Shown in pieces: positions 1-13,200 of a stretch of 64,000 nt of DNA (its first letter is position 1; each line of letters begins with the position of its first letter). This stretch comes from Cyprinodon diabolis. Taxonomy: Eukaryota; Chordata; Actinopteri; Cyprinodontiformes; Cyprinodontidae. The DNA is taken from contig CM060065.1 of assembly GCA_030533445.1 (NCBI GenBank), forward strand, positions 7,688,974 to 7,752,973, read 5' to 3'. The translations under genes and the position numbers were made by a program. The notes under the pieces were generated by a model. It was not told where the DNA came from, did not search any database, and was given only the letters and a program-made list of their open reading frames with translations.

Positions 1-584
1 CTCTTACACTAGAGGTTGATGGTTCAAGACCTGTCTCTCTCTTTTGAAAGTTGCGAATAAACTTAATTATTTTGGCGGATGAGACTAATTTGCATTGTGT
101 TGCCCGAGTAAAAATATAGATTGGGAAAATTAGGACGGTTTAGTAAAAATATTGGTTGAACACAACTTCCAACCTGATTAAAACCAAAAAAAATGGAAAA
201 ACTATCATGTTTGAATAAAAATGACTAACACCTTTTATTTTGTTCATCATTGCCCAATTTGCACAAACACTTTCCCTGTCTGCTGGAGTTTATTTCACTA
301 AAATGGCAGAAAATTGTGCACCTTAAATGATTGTTCTAAGAAATTTTACACTTAAAGAAAACGTATAAAAATTTTATTATACACACCAACCATTAACAAT
401 TTCAAGGGAACTTAAAAGGGGAAGAAAAAAAAACAATTGCAAAAAAATCACAGATTTTATTACAAACTGTAGTTCTGCTGTCCACCAGTAGGTGGTGACA
501 TGTTCACATGAAGCCTCATAAACTGTGGGGATTGTTGAAGCAATTTGGCCAAACGGTTCAATGCCTCATGAGGCTTCATCTCAC

Positions 585-1040
585 TATCACTGCAGGACCC
601 AAATGGACCCAAATGCAGACACTGAAGCTGAGGTGGTTTCTTGCTAGATTTAATTAACTAAAAGGGAAACAGAATTAAAAATCCCAAAAAATAAATCCAC
701 AAAATAAAAAAAATACTGGGAGCCAAGAATACTCACAACAAGGGGGCAAAGAAATGACAAAAAACCAGCAAAGAGTGACTGAAAAGGAGGAGAATATATT
801 GGAGAGAGAAATAAAGACCAGGCTAATCAGCAGATTGGGAGCAGGTGTGATCAGAGGAGTCTAGAAGGGGGGTAGGGGAAAAGGAGACTGACACAAGAGG
901 GCAGCAGAGGGCAAACAAGAAATACCTAAGAACTCAAATACAACCAAAAATTACTAGAATAATGCAAAATGGAAATAAGACCAATGAAAACTCAGATAAA
1001 ACTTGAATAGAACCAGAACCATGACACAGTGTGACGTTCT
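585..1040 (-). repeat. Dispersed fish repeat (GACCCAAATGCAGAC type)
   Basis: Contains gacccaaatgcagacactg near the left and accatgacacagtg at the right. A core around 815-850 (accaggctaatcagcagatt) recurs inverted at about 5875-5910, showing a dispersed family. Probably a non-autonomous DNA element; exact ends are uncertain. Confidence 0.45.
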
Positions 1041-1155
1041 GTATGATTTAGTATAAACTCTAAAAAGGATATTAATGGATAAGAAATAACATTAATAAAC
1101 AGACAAATGAAGAGCTTTTCCAGAAGGCTTAGATAACTTTTTCTTTTCTCAACAG

Positions 1156-1217
1156 ATAAACCCTTCATGTCCATAACCAAACATGAACCTGTTGGCGTCT
1201 GTGGAGCCATAATTCCA
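1156..1217 (+). CDS. aldh1a3: aldh1a3 exon (about exon 5 of 13)
   Basis: Acceptor ctcaacag precedes 1156 and donor gtaagt follows 1217. The exon starts with the last two bases of a split codon and reads [20 protein letters not shown], which corresponds to the strand before the PWNFP motif. It ends in phase 0. Confidence 0.9.
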
Positions 1218-4200
1218 GTAAGTCCTATTTATTTTCAGATAAAGGACATTGGAAACATGTAGGTGTTTTCACAGAGAGCTCCATGTCAGAGGATCAACAA
1301 CCTTTGGGTACAACAGATCAGTTTTTTTTTATTTCCAAATAAATCCTGTTTGTGATGTTGGTATTACAGTCTAAAAGATGCAGGGTTTTATTTTTTTACC
1401 CAAATGCTGGGTTTGAAAATTCTTTACATTTGGGTTATTCTTTTGTGCATATTTTTTCACTGGTTAAAAAATTATTTTGTCAGATTTTAGCCAGGCATGC
1501 CCCACCTCATCCAATTTAACAATAACACATTATTTCCTCTTTATGTAGTCTGTGTGAAACATGTTAATATTCACACCTTCTTATGTTTTGGGTTTCAGAG
1601 TGCAGAACTTCAGCTGTTCTCTACATTTCTGGTCCTGTAGTTGTTATTCTAAAGGCTGTAGTTCCAATTCATCCAGCATCATCTGTTGCATAATGACTTC
1701 TAGAAGGCTGGAGATTTTCTGGATTCTCCTCAGCAGTCCAGAACTCCTTTCCTACCCTGGATAGAGTTTTACTGTGACCCCATGAAAGGTGAAGGAAAGA
1801 AGCTAGCAAAATACAGTAGTAGCCATTCAAACTTTCCCCACTTTCCTTGATGTGGAAAGCTGTGCTGCTGCCATCGACACCTTTGTTTATAGATGTTGGA
1901 GATAACCTTGTTTTTCAGTGTAGTCCTGTTTCTCTGACTGTGACTGGCTGGATGTGCTCTCTTCATCCTCTGACATGGGGCTGGCTCGGAGCTCGTCTGC
2001 CTGGCTGTGTTTTCTTTCGTATCTTTGCTTCTGTCTCCTTGAACCCCAGTCGGCCTCAGCAGATGGCCGCTCACACTCAGCCTGGTTCTGCTGGAGGTTT
2101 CTTCCTGTTAAAAGGGAGTTTTTCCTCTCCACTGTCACTACAAGCATGCTTAGTGGGAGGGATTGCCATTGAGTAAATGAGTCGATGCAACCAACTGGTT
2201 TTCCTTAGATAGAAACTTTGAATCAATCTGACTGAATGATCTGGTGAACTGTTAAGTGCCTTGAGATGGCATGTTGTGAATTGGTGCTATAGAAATAAAC
2301 TGAATTGAATTGAATTGATGGGTCCTTGGCTGGTCCCCTAAAATTCCTTTTTAAACATCAATCTTTGTTCTAAAATATTATTTCTGCCACAATATGTGGA
2401 GATTAAGATCTAAAGAGATCTTAATGTTCAGGTCAGACCCTGTAATTCAGTGAAAGGGTGCAGTCAGAGTAAATAAAATGCATGCCCAGGAGAAGGAGGG
2501 GGCAACTACAGTGGTTGGAAGTTGCACTGGGAAAAATCGAAATCTAAATAAGTAATTTTTTCTTAAAATAAGTGCATTTGTTCTTGGATTAAGGAGGTAA
2601 AAGACACATTTTGCCATGGAACAGGACAATTTACACTTAAAATAAGAAAACACACCTGCATTGTCTAATTTCAAGTGCATATTATCTAATAATCTTATTT
2701 TAAGACTAAAAATACTAATTCCATTGGCAAACTATCTCATTTACCTAGTCAAATTAAGGGTAAATGCACTTAATTTCTAGATCGTTTTTCCAGTGTGCTG
2801 AGAGTTGCAGGGAAGTTGGCTGCCATCCGGCTGGCGTTTGACTGGGAAGGGCTTTATGAATGGCTGCTACTGTAAGCTAGCAAAAGAAGCTATGAACATT
2901 GCTACAGTTTCGCAGTTCAGAATCAGCCTCAGATCCTGACACCTTGTTCCTTATCCAACTTCTTACACATGACTGAATGTATGGACTAATTAGGGTTGAT
3001 CGTGTGTACCTGAATAAATTTGGTTATGAAAGTAACTTAAAATATGTCATCGTTAAACAGAAAGGCGCTGCTGATTCAGGAGGTAGGGTGCCCCAATCCC
3101 AAACTAGCCCCTACACACTTCCCCTAAGTACTAACCCTCCGTTTGTGCAAAGGCCCCGCCATAATAAGGGGCCGTCTCAAACCATGTAGTGGGTAGGGTG
3201 AGTGGACCGTTCAGCCCTTAAGTAGCGAGTCTACATCAGTGCAGGCTCACTGGAATTGCGAACTAATGACAGAGGAAATAAATTCTTCCAAATGTTCCAC
3301 AGTTTGATGCATCTTCATCACACTGATGGCAAACCACAAGTTAGGAAAAAGAAAAAAATACATCTTTAATCCCTAAAGGGAAAGTCCTCCTTGAAATGTT
3401 TGATTTCATATAAACCTGCACCACAGAGCTACAGCCACATTCGGCATCACTGTGTTGTCATAGCAACGACTGCGTTCTTTTTCCGTCGTAGGGAAGAGGC
3501 CGTCCCATTCCTGTTTATACTCCCCCACCTTATATAAAGGCGGCCTCTACAGCTGTGGTTGTGACCTTATTGGGAGTGTCACTCATTAGTTAGGGGGTAG
3601 TGCCTAGTGGGCGGTCTGGGATTGGGCCAAGGGTTGATCCTTTAACTGGTGGGTTGCTGGTTTGAGCACATAAGCCGCCTTGCTTCATTCAACCAGGGCA
3701 GCTGTGGCAAAAATGCTCTCACCACCATCAGTGTTAGTTTGAAATGTTTTTGGACCTGATAAAGATTAAAGAACAGTTAGCTTTTTTATACCAGTATGGT
3801 TTTAAACACATATTTACTGAGAGGAACTTTGTGTTTAACACATATTTCTGCTGCTCTAAAGGCTCTCATCATGTTTTTTTTTTTTTTCATGTCTCCTCCA
3901 GTGGAACTTCCCCCTCTTGATGCTCATGTGGAAGATTGCTCCAGCGTTGAGTTGTGGAAACACTGTGATCGTTAAACCTGCAGAGCAGACCCCCCTTACA
4001 GCTCTACACATCGGGTCACTGATCAAAGAGGTCTGAAATGTCTTCAACCCAAACAGCTACGGTTTAACAGACGGTTTAACTTCATATTTAGTATTCAGAG
4101 CGTTTAAGAAAAAGGGGAAAGATTATGGAGCCAAATTGGTGCCATAAAGTTTGCATATGAAACTGAAACTTTAAACAGAAAAAAAAATCTTTTCAAATTA

Positions 4201-7200
4201 AGAGATTATTTGGAAACAGAAAAAATGTTGAAAACTTCTCAGATTTAATAGAAGGATGTTTATTTAGAAAAAAAATTACATAAATATTTAATATCGATGC
4301 TGCTTTTAAGACATTTGTAGTTCCTACTGTTCCTGAATGCAACAGCTGGAAATATGTTTATCCAGGCACCTAAGCTATAAGTCATCTACCTGCCGCCGTC
4401 ACGCTAGAGAGCCAGCAGTCTCAAACGGAATAAAGCAATCCGACACTGAAAGAAATACTTAAGACTGAAAAGAAGCTTCAAGTCTGAAAACTTTTGGCAA
4501 GTGATAAGAATATGAAAAATATCTTTCAGTTTCCAATAACTTTATTTCGGTTTTAATGTTTTATTTTCTCTTTCTCAGGTTCCAAAATACTTTTTAGTTC
4601 TAAATCCTTTGTTGACAGGTTTTAAATTATTTCCTATTACTTTCTTTTTTTTTTTATTAAATATTTTTTCAACTTTATGGCCTCATTTTACCTCCATAGC
4701 TGATGACCTTAGGGACTTCGTCTCAAAACATAGAAGCTCAGTAAGTGAAAGATTACCATTAAGAGCTTTAGAAATGTAACAATAAGAATTGAAAATATTT
4801 TATAATAATCTTAACTGAAAAGAACATTTTCTAAACTAAACTGAAAGATGTTTTCTGGTTGAAAAAACCCCCAAAAAATTGAAACTGAAAAAAAAAAATG
4901 TTTGAAACTTATTTTCAGAGAATTATTTTTTTTACCAACGATTGACATCTTAGCTGCCTGGACATCATATTTTCAGCTGGTTTATGCAGAACCATGAGAA
5001 AAAGATGTATCATCATTAATATTCTATATTTATGTAATTTTTATGTAGTTTCTTAATCAACATTCTTCTATTTAATCTGAGAAGTTTTAAACACTTCTTG
5101 ATTTCAAGTCTTATTTTTTTCAGTTTCAGAAATACTTTTCAATTTTAGATATTTTTTCCTCAGCATGCAAATAATCTTTCAGTTTCAAATTATTTGTTTT
5201 ATGTTTACATTATTTTCAGTTGCTTTTTGTTTCTGGATTGTACTTCCAAAAAAAAAATCCTTTAAATTCTATTAATCCATAAACATGCTGTGGAAATGAG
5301 GCAGATCTGCTGTAATGTGTCAAAAGTCGGAACGTCAGCCATAAGTAGAAAGGTTTTCTTGTTGTTTTCCCCCCTGACTTAATGTTTCGGTTGTGATCAG
5401 CATAAATAGCTCCTGGTGGTGTTTAATGTTTGGTCAGGTAGACTCTGATATCCTGCTTCATTCTGCTCTCTGGATCTCCTTTTCTCAGGCAGAGTTCCCT
5501 CCTGGAGTTGTTAACATCGTTCCAGGGTTTGGATCCACAGCCGGGGCAGCCATTGCCATCCATGGTGGAATCGATAAAGTGGCCTTCACTGGCTCCACGG
5601 AGGTGCGTGAATTCATGAGGAAAAGGTTCTGCTAAATAATGTTTTTAGCAATTATAGAAGCCTGATATATTTTAAAATAGGTGGTTTTATATTTAACAGC
5701 CATTTGAGAGTTTAGTGTCAGGATTCTGCCCTCTGCTTGGGTTTGTTTTTACGTTTCTTTGTGTTCTGTGCCTTTGTAGTTTATTTCTACCAGTGTTTAG
5801 TTTCCCTCTGTTGTGCCCTTGTGCTGGTTTTCCTTTCCCCTTGGCTTCCTCCTAGTTGGTCTTGCCCACACCTGCTTCCAATCTGCTGATTAGCCTGTCT
5901 TGGTTCAGTCTCCCATATTTACTCCACCTCTGCAGTCACTCAGTGCTGGTTTGTTGTTTTGTTTTTCCCTCATCTCTGGCAAAAATAGAATAATTTTTAA
6001 TTGAATGTTTTTTGTGACCGGAAATACTTCTAAACCTGAAAAGTATTTTTGACTCAGAAAAAACAAGATTTTTTCAGAGTAAAAAAGTTCTCAGAATCCA
6101 AAAAAGTATGTTATTCTTTTTAACAATATAGAATATCAATGATGCTTTGAAGATATTTATAGTTCCATTGGTTTATGAAAGCAGAATATTTTGTCAAGGC
6201 ACCTAAGCCCTGCCATTTAGGCCCCGCCCCCACACCCAGGGGCCAGCACTTTGAAACTCAAAAAATAAAAATACCTATCTGAATAGAAGGGTTTAAACCC
6301 TTTTTTTCCAAGTGTGATTCTTCCTGCATTGTATTTTTTATCAATATAAACATATATGTTTATTTTATTTTTTTTGTTTCAACTATATTTTTGGTTTTGA
6401 ACGTTTTCAGTCTCCAAAATAATTGTCAGTTTAAACATTTTTTTTTCAGTTTCAAAAAATTTCTTTTCAATTTAATTTTTTTTTCCATTTAAGGAAAATA
6501 TTTTAGACTTCAGTTCAAATCCCCATAAAGTACTTAGAAACATAAATGATATGATTTTTTGATAGGGGATTTATTTATTTTATTTTTAATATTCATTACG
6601 AATATGCTAACCATCGCATATTTAATTTTTATGTCTTTATTATTGCAACAAACTGTAAGGGGAGTTTATTGCTTTCAGGTCGGACAGCTGATCAAAGAGG
6701 CTGCAGCCAAAAGTAACTTGAAGAGGGTAACTTTGGAGCTGGGAGGAAAGAATCCCTGCATTGTCTTTGATGACTGTGACTGTAAGTAAAAATTATCATA
6801 ATTTTTGTCCGGTTAGCAGACATGCTATAGGGTGCATGTAGGGTGTTTATGTATGTTTGCTGAACTTGCAGGGGCAAAGATAACTCGAGACCTTTATCAA
6901 TGTTCAAAGACTTTTAATGAATATTATGGTATTTGAAAGCGTTTTTCTAAAATATAATATCTTTGATCAATATTGAGTACTATAGGTAACCATATTCTTG
7001 CAGATCAAGAAGATCACTGAGTGACTGACCCGTGGCGCTTGTCTGTGTATCCGCAGTGCAGCTGGCTGTGGAGGAGATTCAGAAAGGAGCTTTTTACAAC
7101 CAAGGCCAGTGCTGCACAGCTGCTTCACGGGTCTTTGTGCAGGAAAGTATTTATGAAGAGTTTGTGCGTCTTAGCGTAGAAAAGGCCAAGAAGATCGTCA

Positions 7201-10200
7201 TAGGAGACCCTCTGGACCCACGGACAGCACACGGGCCTCAGGTGTGAAAGCTCAACTTTTTACTTATACAGCTTTCTAGATTAGTGAGCTGAAATTTAAA
7301 GAAAAAAATAAAATTAAAGCCAGAACAAAACATATTTACTGACAGATAAGTTCGCTCTGGAGTTTTGGTCAGAACACTGCTTTAAAGCCAGGACCCCATA
7401 AGGAGTCAGGAGAGGCAGACAGGGCTGAACTGGGTCTGAAAAAGGGTCCGGGCACTTTTAATCGTGGCGGCCCTCCATGATTCGTTAGACGTATGGGTAG
7501 CATACCAGAGAATATGAGGGCATCTTTACTGGCTTCAAAAATAATAAGAAAGAAATTCATAAAGCATAAAAAGAATTATGTATAAAGGCTACATTAATAT
7601 TAACTTACTGATCGTATCATCAGATCTGTTATTTAAAAAGAAACATTTACTTAAAAAAAACACAATAAATGTGTAGGTAAAATGTCCTATAGTGAAGACC
7701 AAAATAGAAAATGTACAAAATAACTTAATGCAGAAAGAAAACATTTGGTGTATCATCCTTGCGTGGATCTAACTTTATTTTTTTATTTTATATTTAGGTT
7801 ACCCTTTTATGAATTGATCAGTTATTTAAGAAATATTATTAGAGCAGACACTTAATGATAAATAATTTTTTTATTAGAGGATAATGGCCTGCTTTTATTA
7901 TGTTTTTATCTTTACTCGCTTTTATTCTGCTTGTATTTTTCTTCTATTTATCGTTTAATTCATGTAAAGCACTTTGAATTTTTTTTTGTACTGAATTGTG
8001 TACGGAAATAAACTTGCCTTGCTTTGGTCGACCCAAACATGATGCCCTATGGAAACATGCCCTGTATGCCCAATGGTCAGTGCAGCCCTGCATACAGACA
8101 AAGGTGGAATGTAGGTTTGGGAGATGAAAATGTGGTTTCTAAAAACACAGAACAGAAATAAACGAGTTTACTTTACTTTAATAAGATCACATGCATTTAT
8201 ACTGATGAGACAGGCAGTACATGACTCCCAAACATTTAAACATGTTAAAAAAACGACCGGCCTAACTCAGGTGTGTGGAGTTAGGAAGCTGAGGCAGAGG
8301 CCTTTCTTGCAAGAAAAAAGGTTCAAATTTATTGAACGTCCTCAGACGGAGAGAGATAGTTCTGACTGGGCAAAGCTCAGTACATACGTACATTTACAGG
8401 TGCTGGTCATAAAATTAGAATATCATGAAAAAGTAGATTGATTTCAGTAATTCCATTTAAAAAGTGAAACTTGTATATTATATTCATACATTACATACAA
8501 ACTCATATATTTCAGATGTTTATTTTGTTTAATTTTGATGATTACAAATGACAACAAATGAAAATCTCAAATTCATCATATCAGAAAATTAGAATATTAC
8601 TGAAGACCAATAAAAACAAAGGATTTATAGAAATGTTGGCCAACTGAAAAGTATGAACATGAAAAGTATGAGCATGTACAGCACTCAGTATTTAGTTGGG
8701 CCTCCTTTGGCCTGTATTACTGCAGCAATGCGGCGTGGCATGGAGTCGATCAGTCTGTGGCACTGCTCAGGTGTTATGATAGCCCAGGTTGCTCTAATAG
8801 TGGCTTTTAGCTCTTCTGAATTGTTGGGTCTGGTGTATTGCATCTTCTTCTTCACAATACCCCATAGATTTTCTATGGGGTTAAGGTCAGGAGAGTTTGC
8901 TGGCCAATTAAGAACAGGGATACCATGGTCCTTCAACCAGGTACTGGTAGCTTTGGCACTGTGTGCAGGTGCCAAGTCCTGTTGGAAAATGAAATCTGCA
9001 TCTCCAAAAAGTTGGTCAGCTGCAGGAAGCATGAAGTGCTCTAAAACTTCCTGGTATGTGGCTGCGTTGACCCTGGACCTCAGAAAACACAATGGACCAA
9101 CACCAGCAGATGACATGGCACCCCAAACCATCACTGACTGTGGAAACTTTACACTGGACTTCAAGCAACGTGGATGAAGTGCCTCTCTTCTTTTCCTCCA
9201 GACTCTGGGACCTTGATTTCCAAAGGAAATGCAAAATTTACTTTCATCAGAGAACATGACTTTGGACCACTCACCAGCAGTCCAGTCCTGTTTCTCTTTA
9301 GCCCAGGCAAGACGCTTCTGACGCTGTCTGTGGTTCAAGAGTGGCTTGACACAAGGAATGCGACAGCAGAAACCCATGTCTTTCATACGTCTGTGTGTGG
9401 TGGTTCTTGAAGCACTCACTCCAGCTGCAGTCCACTCTTTGTGAATCTCCCCCACATTTTTGAATGGGTTTTGTTTCACAATCCTCTCCAGGGTGCGGTT
9501 ATCTCTCTTGCTTGTACACTTTTTTCGACCACATCTTTTCCTTCCCTTCGCCTCTCTATTAATGTGCTTGGACACTGAGCTCTGTGAACAGCCAGCCTCT
9601 TTAGCGATGACCTTTTGTGTCTTGCCCTCCTTGTGCAAGGTGTCGATGGTCGTCTTTTGGACAACTGTCAAGTCAGCAGTCTTCCCCATGATTGTGTAGC
9701 CTATAGAACTAGACTGAAAGACCATTTAAAGGCTTTTGCAGGTGGTTTGAGTTAATTAGCTGATTAGAGTGTGGCACCAGGGGCCATCAATTTTGAACCT
9801 TTTCACAATATTCTAATTTTCTGATATGATGAATTTGAGATTTTCATTTGTTGTCATTTGTAATCATCAAAATTAAACAAAATAAACATCTGAAATATAT
9901 GAGTTTGTATGTAATGTATGAATATAATATACAAGTTTCACTTTTTAAATGGAATTACTGAAATCAATCTACTTTTTCATGATATTCTAATTTTATGACC
10001 AGCACCTGTATACCTTACACTCCCCCCAGGGGAACCAACCCACCCCCTTCTTAAAGAACTTTCTCACACTTGAACATTTGGAGGAAAAACAACTTCAGTT
10101 CATCAAGGCCGTTCCCTGTTAGGTTAATATATCTTTCACTGGCCAGATGGATCTTCTTTAAACAACAGTCCTCCCCTTCATGCCATGAAGGAAGCTGTGA

Positions 10201-13200
10201 AACTCATTATTATCTCTCATGACCTTCGTTTGGAGCCTGTGAGGCTTAGAACAGACATACCTCTACATTTTTTAACTCCACACAACCTTACATGGGTAGC
10301 TGTATTATAGGTTTAGCATCTACTGATGCTTATAAAGTTACCTACACTGGAAAAATGATCTAGAAAAAAGTACAAATTTATTAAATTAAAGCTACAGTGT
10401 GTAATAATTACAGGGATATACAGTCAGAAATGTAATATATTATACATAACTATGTTATTTATCATCATCTACGAGCTCAGCCTCTTAACCTTAATATTTG
10501 CGTTGCCTTAGAATTCGTTATTTATAATTACATAGGAGCGGGTCTTGCAGCCATGGAGGCAGACATCTTTGCGCTACGGCAGCGCAGAGCCAACAAACTA
10601 GCGATTGCGAGATCGCCAAAACGTCACAACGATGTAGAAAAAATAACGGGTATATTTTTTTATCTTAAGTCTACATGAAATCTATACCCTACACAGACTA
10701 ATGAAATACTCTCTGTAAAATTATCTATGTAAACAAACCTCATCACTTGAGAAGGTAGGTCATGCGGACGTCGTGGAAGACATTTTGTCCCGTAACGCTA
10801 ACCGTACTGTTGGGGGGGAGAAGCGGTGGGGGGGAGATGTTCATGTTGCTGCAGTCTGCAGTCTGACCGCTAGATGTCGCTAAAAGTTACACACTGTAGC
10901 TTTAAGTGCGTTTACTCTTGATCTGAGTAGGTAAATAAGATAGTTTGCCAATGGAATGAGTATTTTTACTCTTAAAATAAGATAATTAGATCATATTCAC
11001 TTGAAATAAGACACTGAAATAATTTTTTCTTATTTTAAATCTAAATTGTCTTGTTCTATTGACAAAATGTCTCTTTTATCTCCTCAATTCAAGAACAAAT
11101 GCTCTTATTTTAAGAAAAAATTACTCATCTACATTTAGATCTTTTCCAGTGTACTCTATAGGTGTAATATAAAGTAGAATCATTTTAATCAAAGCAGCCA
11201 TCACACGGACACCTGAATTTTTCATTCTAAAACGTGTTCTGGTGTTGAACCTCAGTAAAAACCTACAAGATAATCTGCAATGTGAAAGGGGCTTCTTTTT
11301 TTCTGTGGTCTCTTTGTTCAAACCAGAAAAGCTAACAACTGGAATGTGTTTCTGCTGGTGTAACTTCTACCTGTTGTGTCAGAGAGCGGAAAACAACAGT
11401 AAACTAGGGTGACTAGATGTGGCTGACTGGACCGGACCGGGCATTGGAACCGAGCCATCAGCTCCTGGGTTCGGCTGGAGCCAGCTGGGGACAGAGCGAC
11501 TGAACCCCACCCACTGACGGTATGCCTCCCCCCGCCTGCCTTACCGTGCATACTGTCACCAGGTCGGGTTCGGTCGCTCCGTCCCCTGCTGGCTCCCTCC
11601 CCACGTCCACTGGAGTTCCCGGACCAGCCCCGGAACTCATGGCTCGGTTCTGCTGCTCTGTAGTCGACCAAACACCTGGACGATTTTGAAATTCCCCCTG
11701 AACATTTTTTCTAAGTATGAAAAGTATTACATGTCTGGAAAAAAGAGGATTTCTGGTCACCCTATGGTAAACAAACCATAACCAGCTGCTAATGTTGCTA
11801 ACGCTACATCCACATGAACAGCTAAACACACAAGTCTAATTGCGTAAATTCATGTGTCCCCTCACAAGAGAAAAAGAGCGGGGTCACAATGAGCTCTGTT
11901 TAGTTATCTTTTTTGATAAAAATGATTAAACGTCAATTTAAGGACCATTTCAAAAGGATTGTATATGTAACATACCAGGTCATGAGGCCTTTAACATTTT
12001 TTTGTTCCTTTTCTATTGTTATCAGATTGACCAACGACAGTTTGACAAAATTATGGACCTGATAGAGAGTGGGAAAAAAGAAGGAGCTAAGTTGGAATAC
12101 GGAGGAGGCGCTGTGGGTGAAAAAGGCCTCTTCATTCAACCCACCATCTTCTCTGAGGTCAAAGACAGCATGAGGATCGCCAAGGAAGAGGTTACAGCCT
12201 TTACCCTGCACTGGCCCTATTTTTCAGTGTTTAGTCCTGTTTCTCTCCTAGATATGGAACTCTATTTGCTCTTTCATCCATTTTGACTACAGTGCTACTC
12301 CACTGACTTAGAGCTCATCTGTTTGTGTCTTTTAGGATCATTGGCTTCTCTAAATTGTCCTTAGGTGTGAGTGTGTGTGTGAATGGTTGTTTGTCCATTT
12401 TGTCTCTGCGTTGCCCTGCGATAGACTGGCGATCTGTCCAGGGTGGACCCAGCCTCTCGCCCGTAGACAGCTGGAGATAGGCACCAGCACCCCTTACAAC
12501 CCCCAGCTGGGATAAGTCGGATGGAAAATGGATAAATATCTGTTTCTTTCCTAGACAGAGCCCCCAGTAAAAATTGTTTAGTTAACCTTTTCTAACATAG
12601 AAAATATTTATACAGAAGTTATATGTTTTTTTTAGTGTGTCTGCTTCTGTCTGTCCCAGTCAGCTTCAGCAGAAGGCTGCTCCCACTGAGCCTGGTTCTG
12701 GTTCTGCTGCAGGTTTCTTCCTGTTAAAATGGATTTTTCCTCTCCACCGTCCCTTCATGCATGCTCAATTTTAGGGATTGCTGAAGAGCCACTGACTGGA
12801 TGCAATCAACTTGGTTTTCTTTGATAGAAAACTTTTAACCAATCTGTCTGGTTGACTTGATTAATTTGTCTCTTTAAAGTTCCTTGAGATCAGATGTGAA
12901 TTGTTGCTATAAAATTAACTGAACTGAATTGAAAATTAGTTTAATAAAAACACCAATTGTTGTTACAAAACTACCAAAGTAGAGGGATGGATTTGGGAAC
13001 CATTTAACTGGTTTTCAATTCTATTTTTGTGCTTTCAGATCTTTGGTCCTGTGCTTTCTTTATTCAGCTTTAATAGCCAACAGGAAGCCGTAGAGAGAGC
13101 AAACGACTCCCGTTACGGCCTGGTGTCCGCAGTGTTCACAACCAGCATGGACAGAGCTCTGTCTGTCTCTGGAGCCATGGAGACAGGAACTGTGTGGTGA

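Larger units (their letters stand above)
1812..2890 (-). repeat. Dispersed repeat 'C' copy 1, interrupted twice
   Basis: Minus-strand copy of a family also at 14505-15650 and 48005-48270. The ends resemble an inverted repeat (AGCCATT-AAA). It is split by a retroposon at 1853-2314 and a CACTGGAAAA element at 2525-2795. The other copies supply the uninterrupted sequence. Confidence 0.55.
8272..10290 (+). repeat. ~400-bp dispersed repeat 'E', split by a Tc1 element
   Basis: Ends TGTGTGGAGTTA and TAACTCCACACA are inverted. With the Tc1 insertion (8397-10008) removed, it aligns with an uninterrupted copy at 50095-50530 (shared aagctgaggcagaggc, aaagaactttctcacacttg). A solo LTR or a non-autonomous DNA element are both possible. 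Confidence 0.55.

Noticed and set aside
5393..5635. ORF extending past the aldh1a3 exon on both sides
   Set aside because: Splice sites at 5489 and 5602 define the exon; the extra residues are intron read-through.
8653..9177. 174-codon + strand ORF
   Set aside because: Shadow of the Tc1 transposase on the opposite strand.
11318..11829. Overlapping 117- and 123-codon antisense ORFs
   Set aside because: They lie over a GC-rich hAT-type MITE (11405-11764) in an intron and have no domain.
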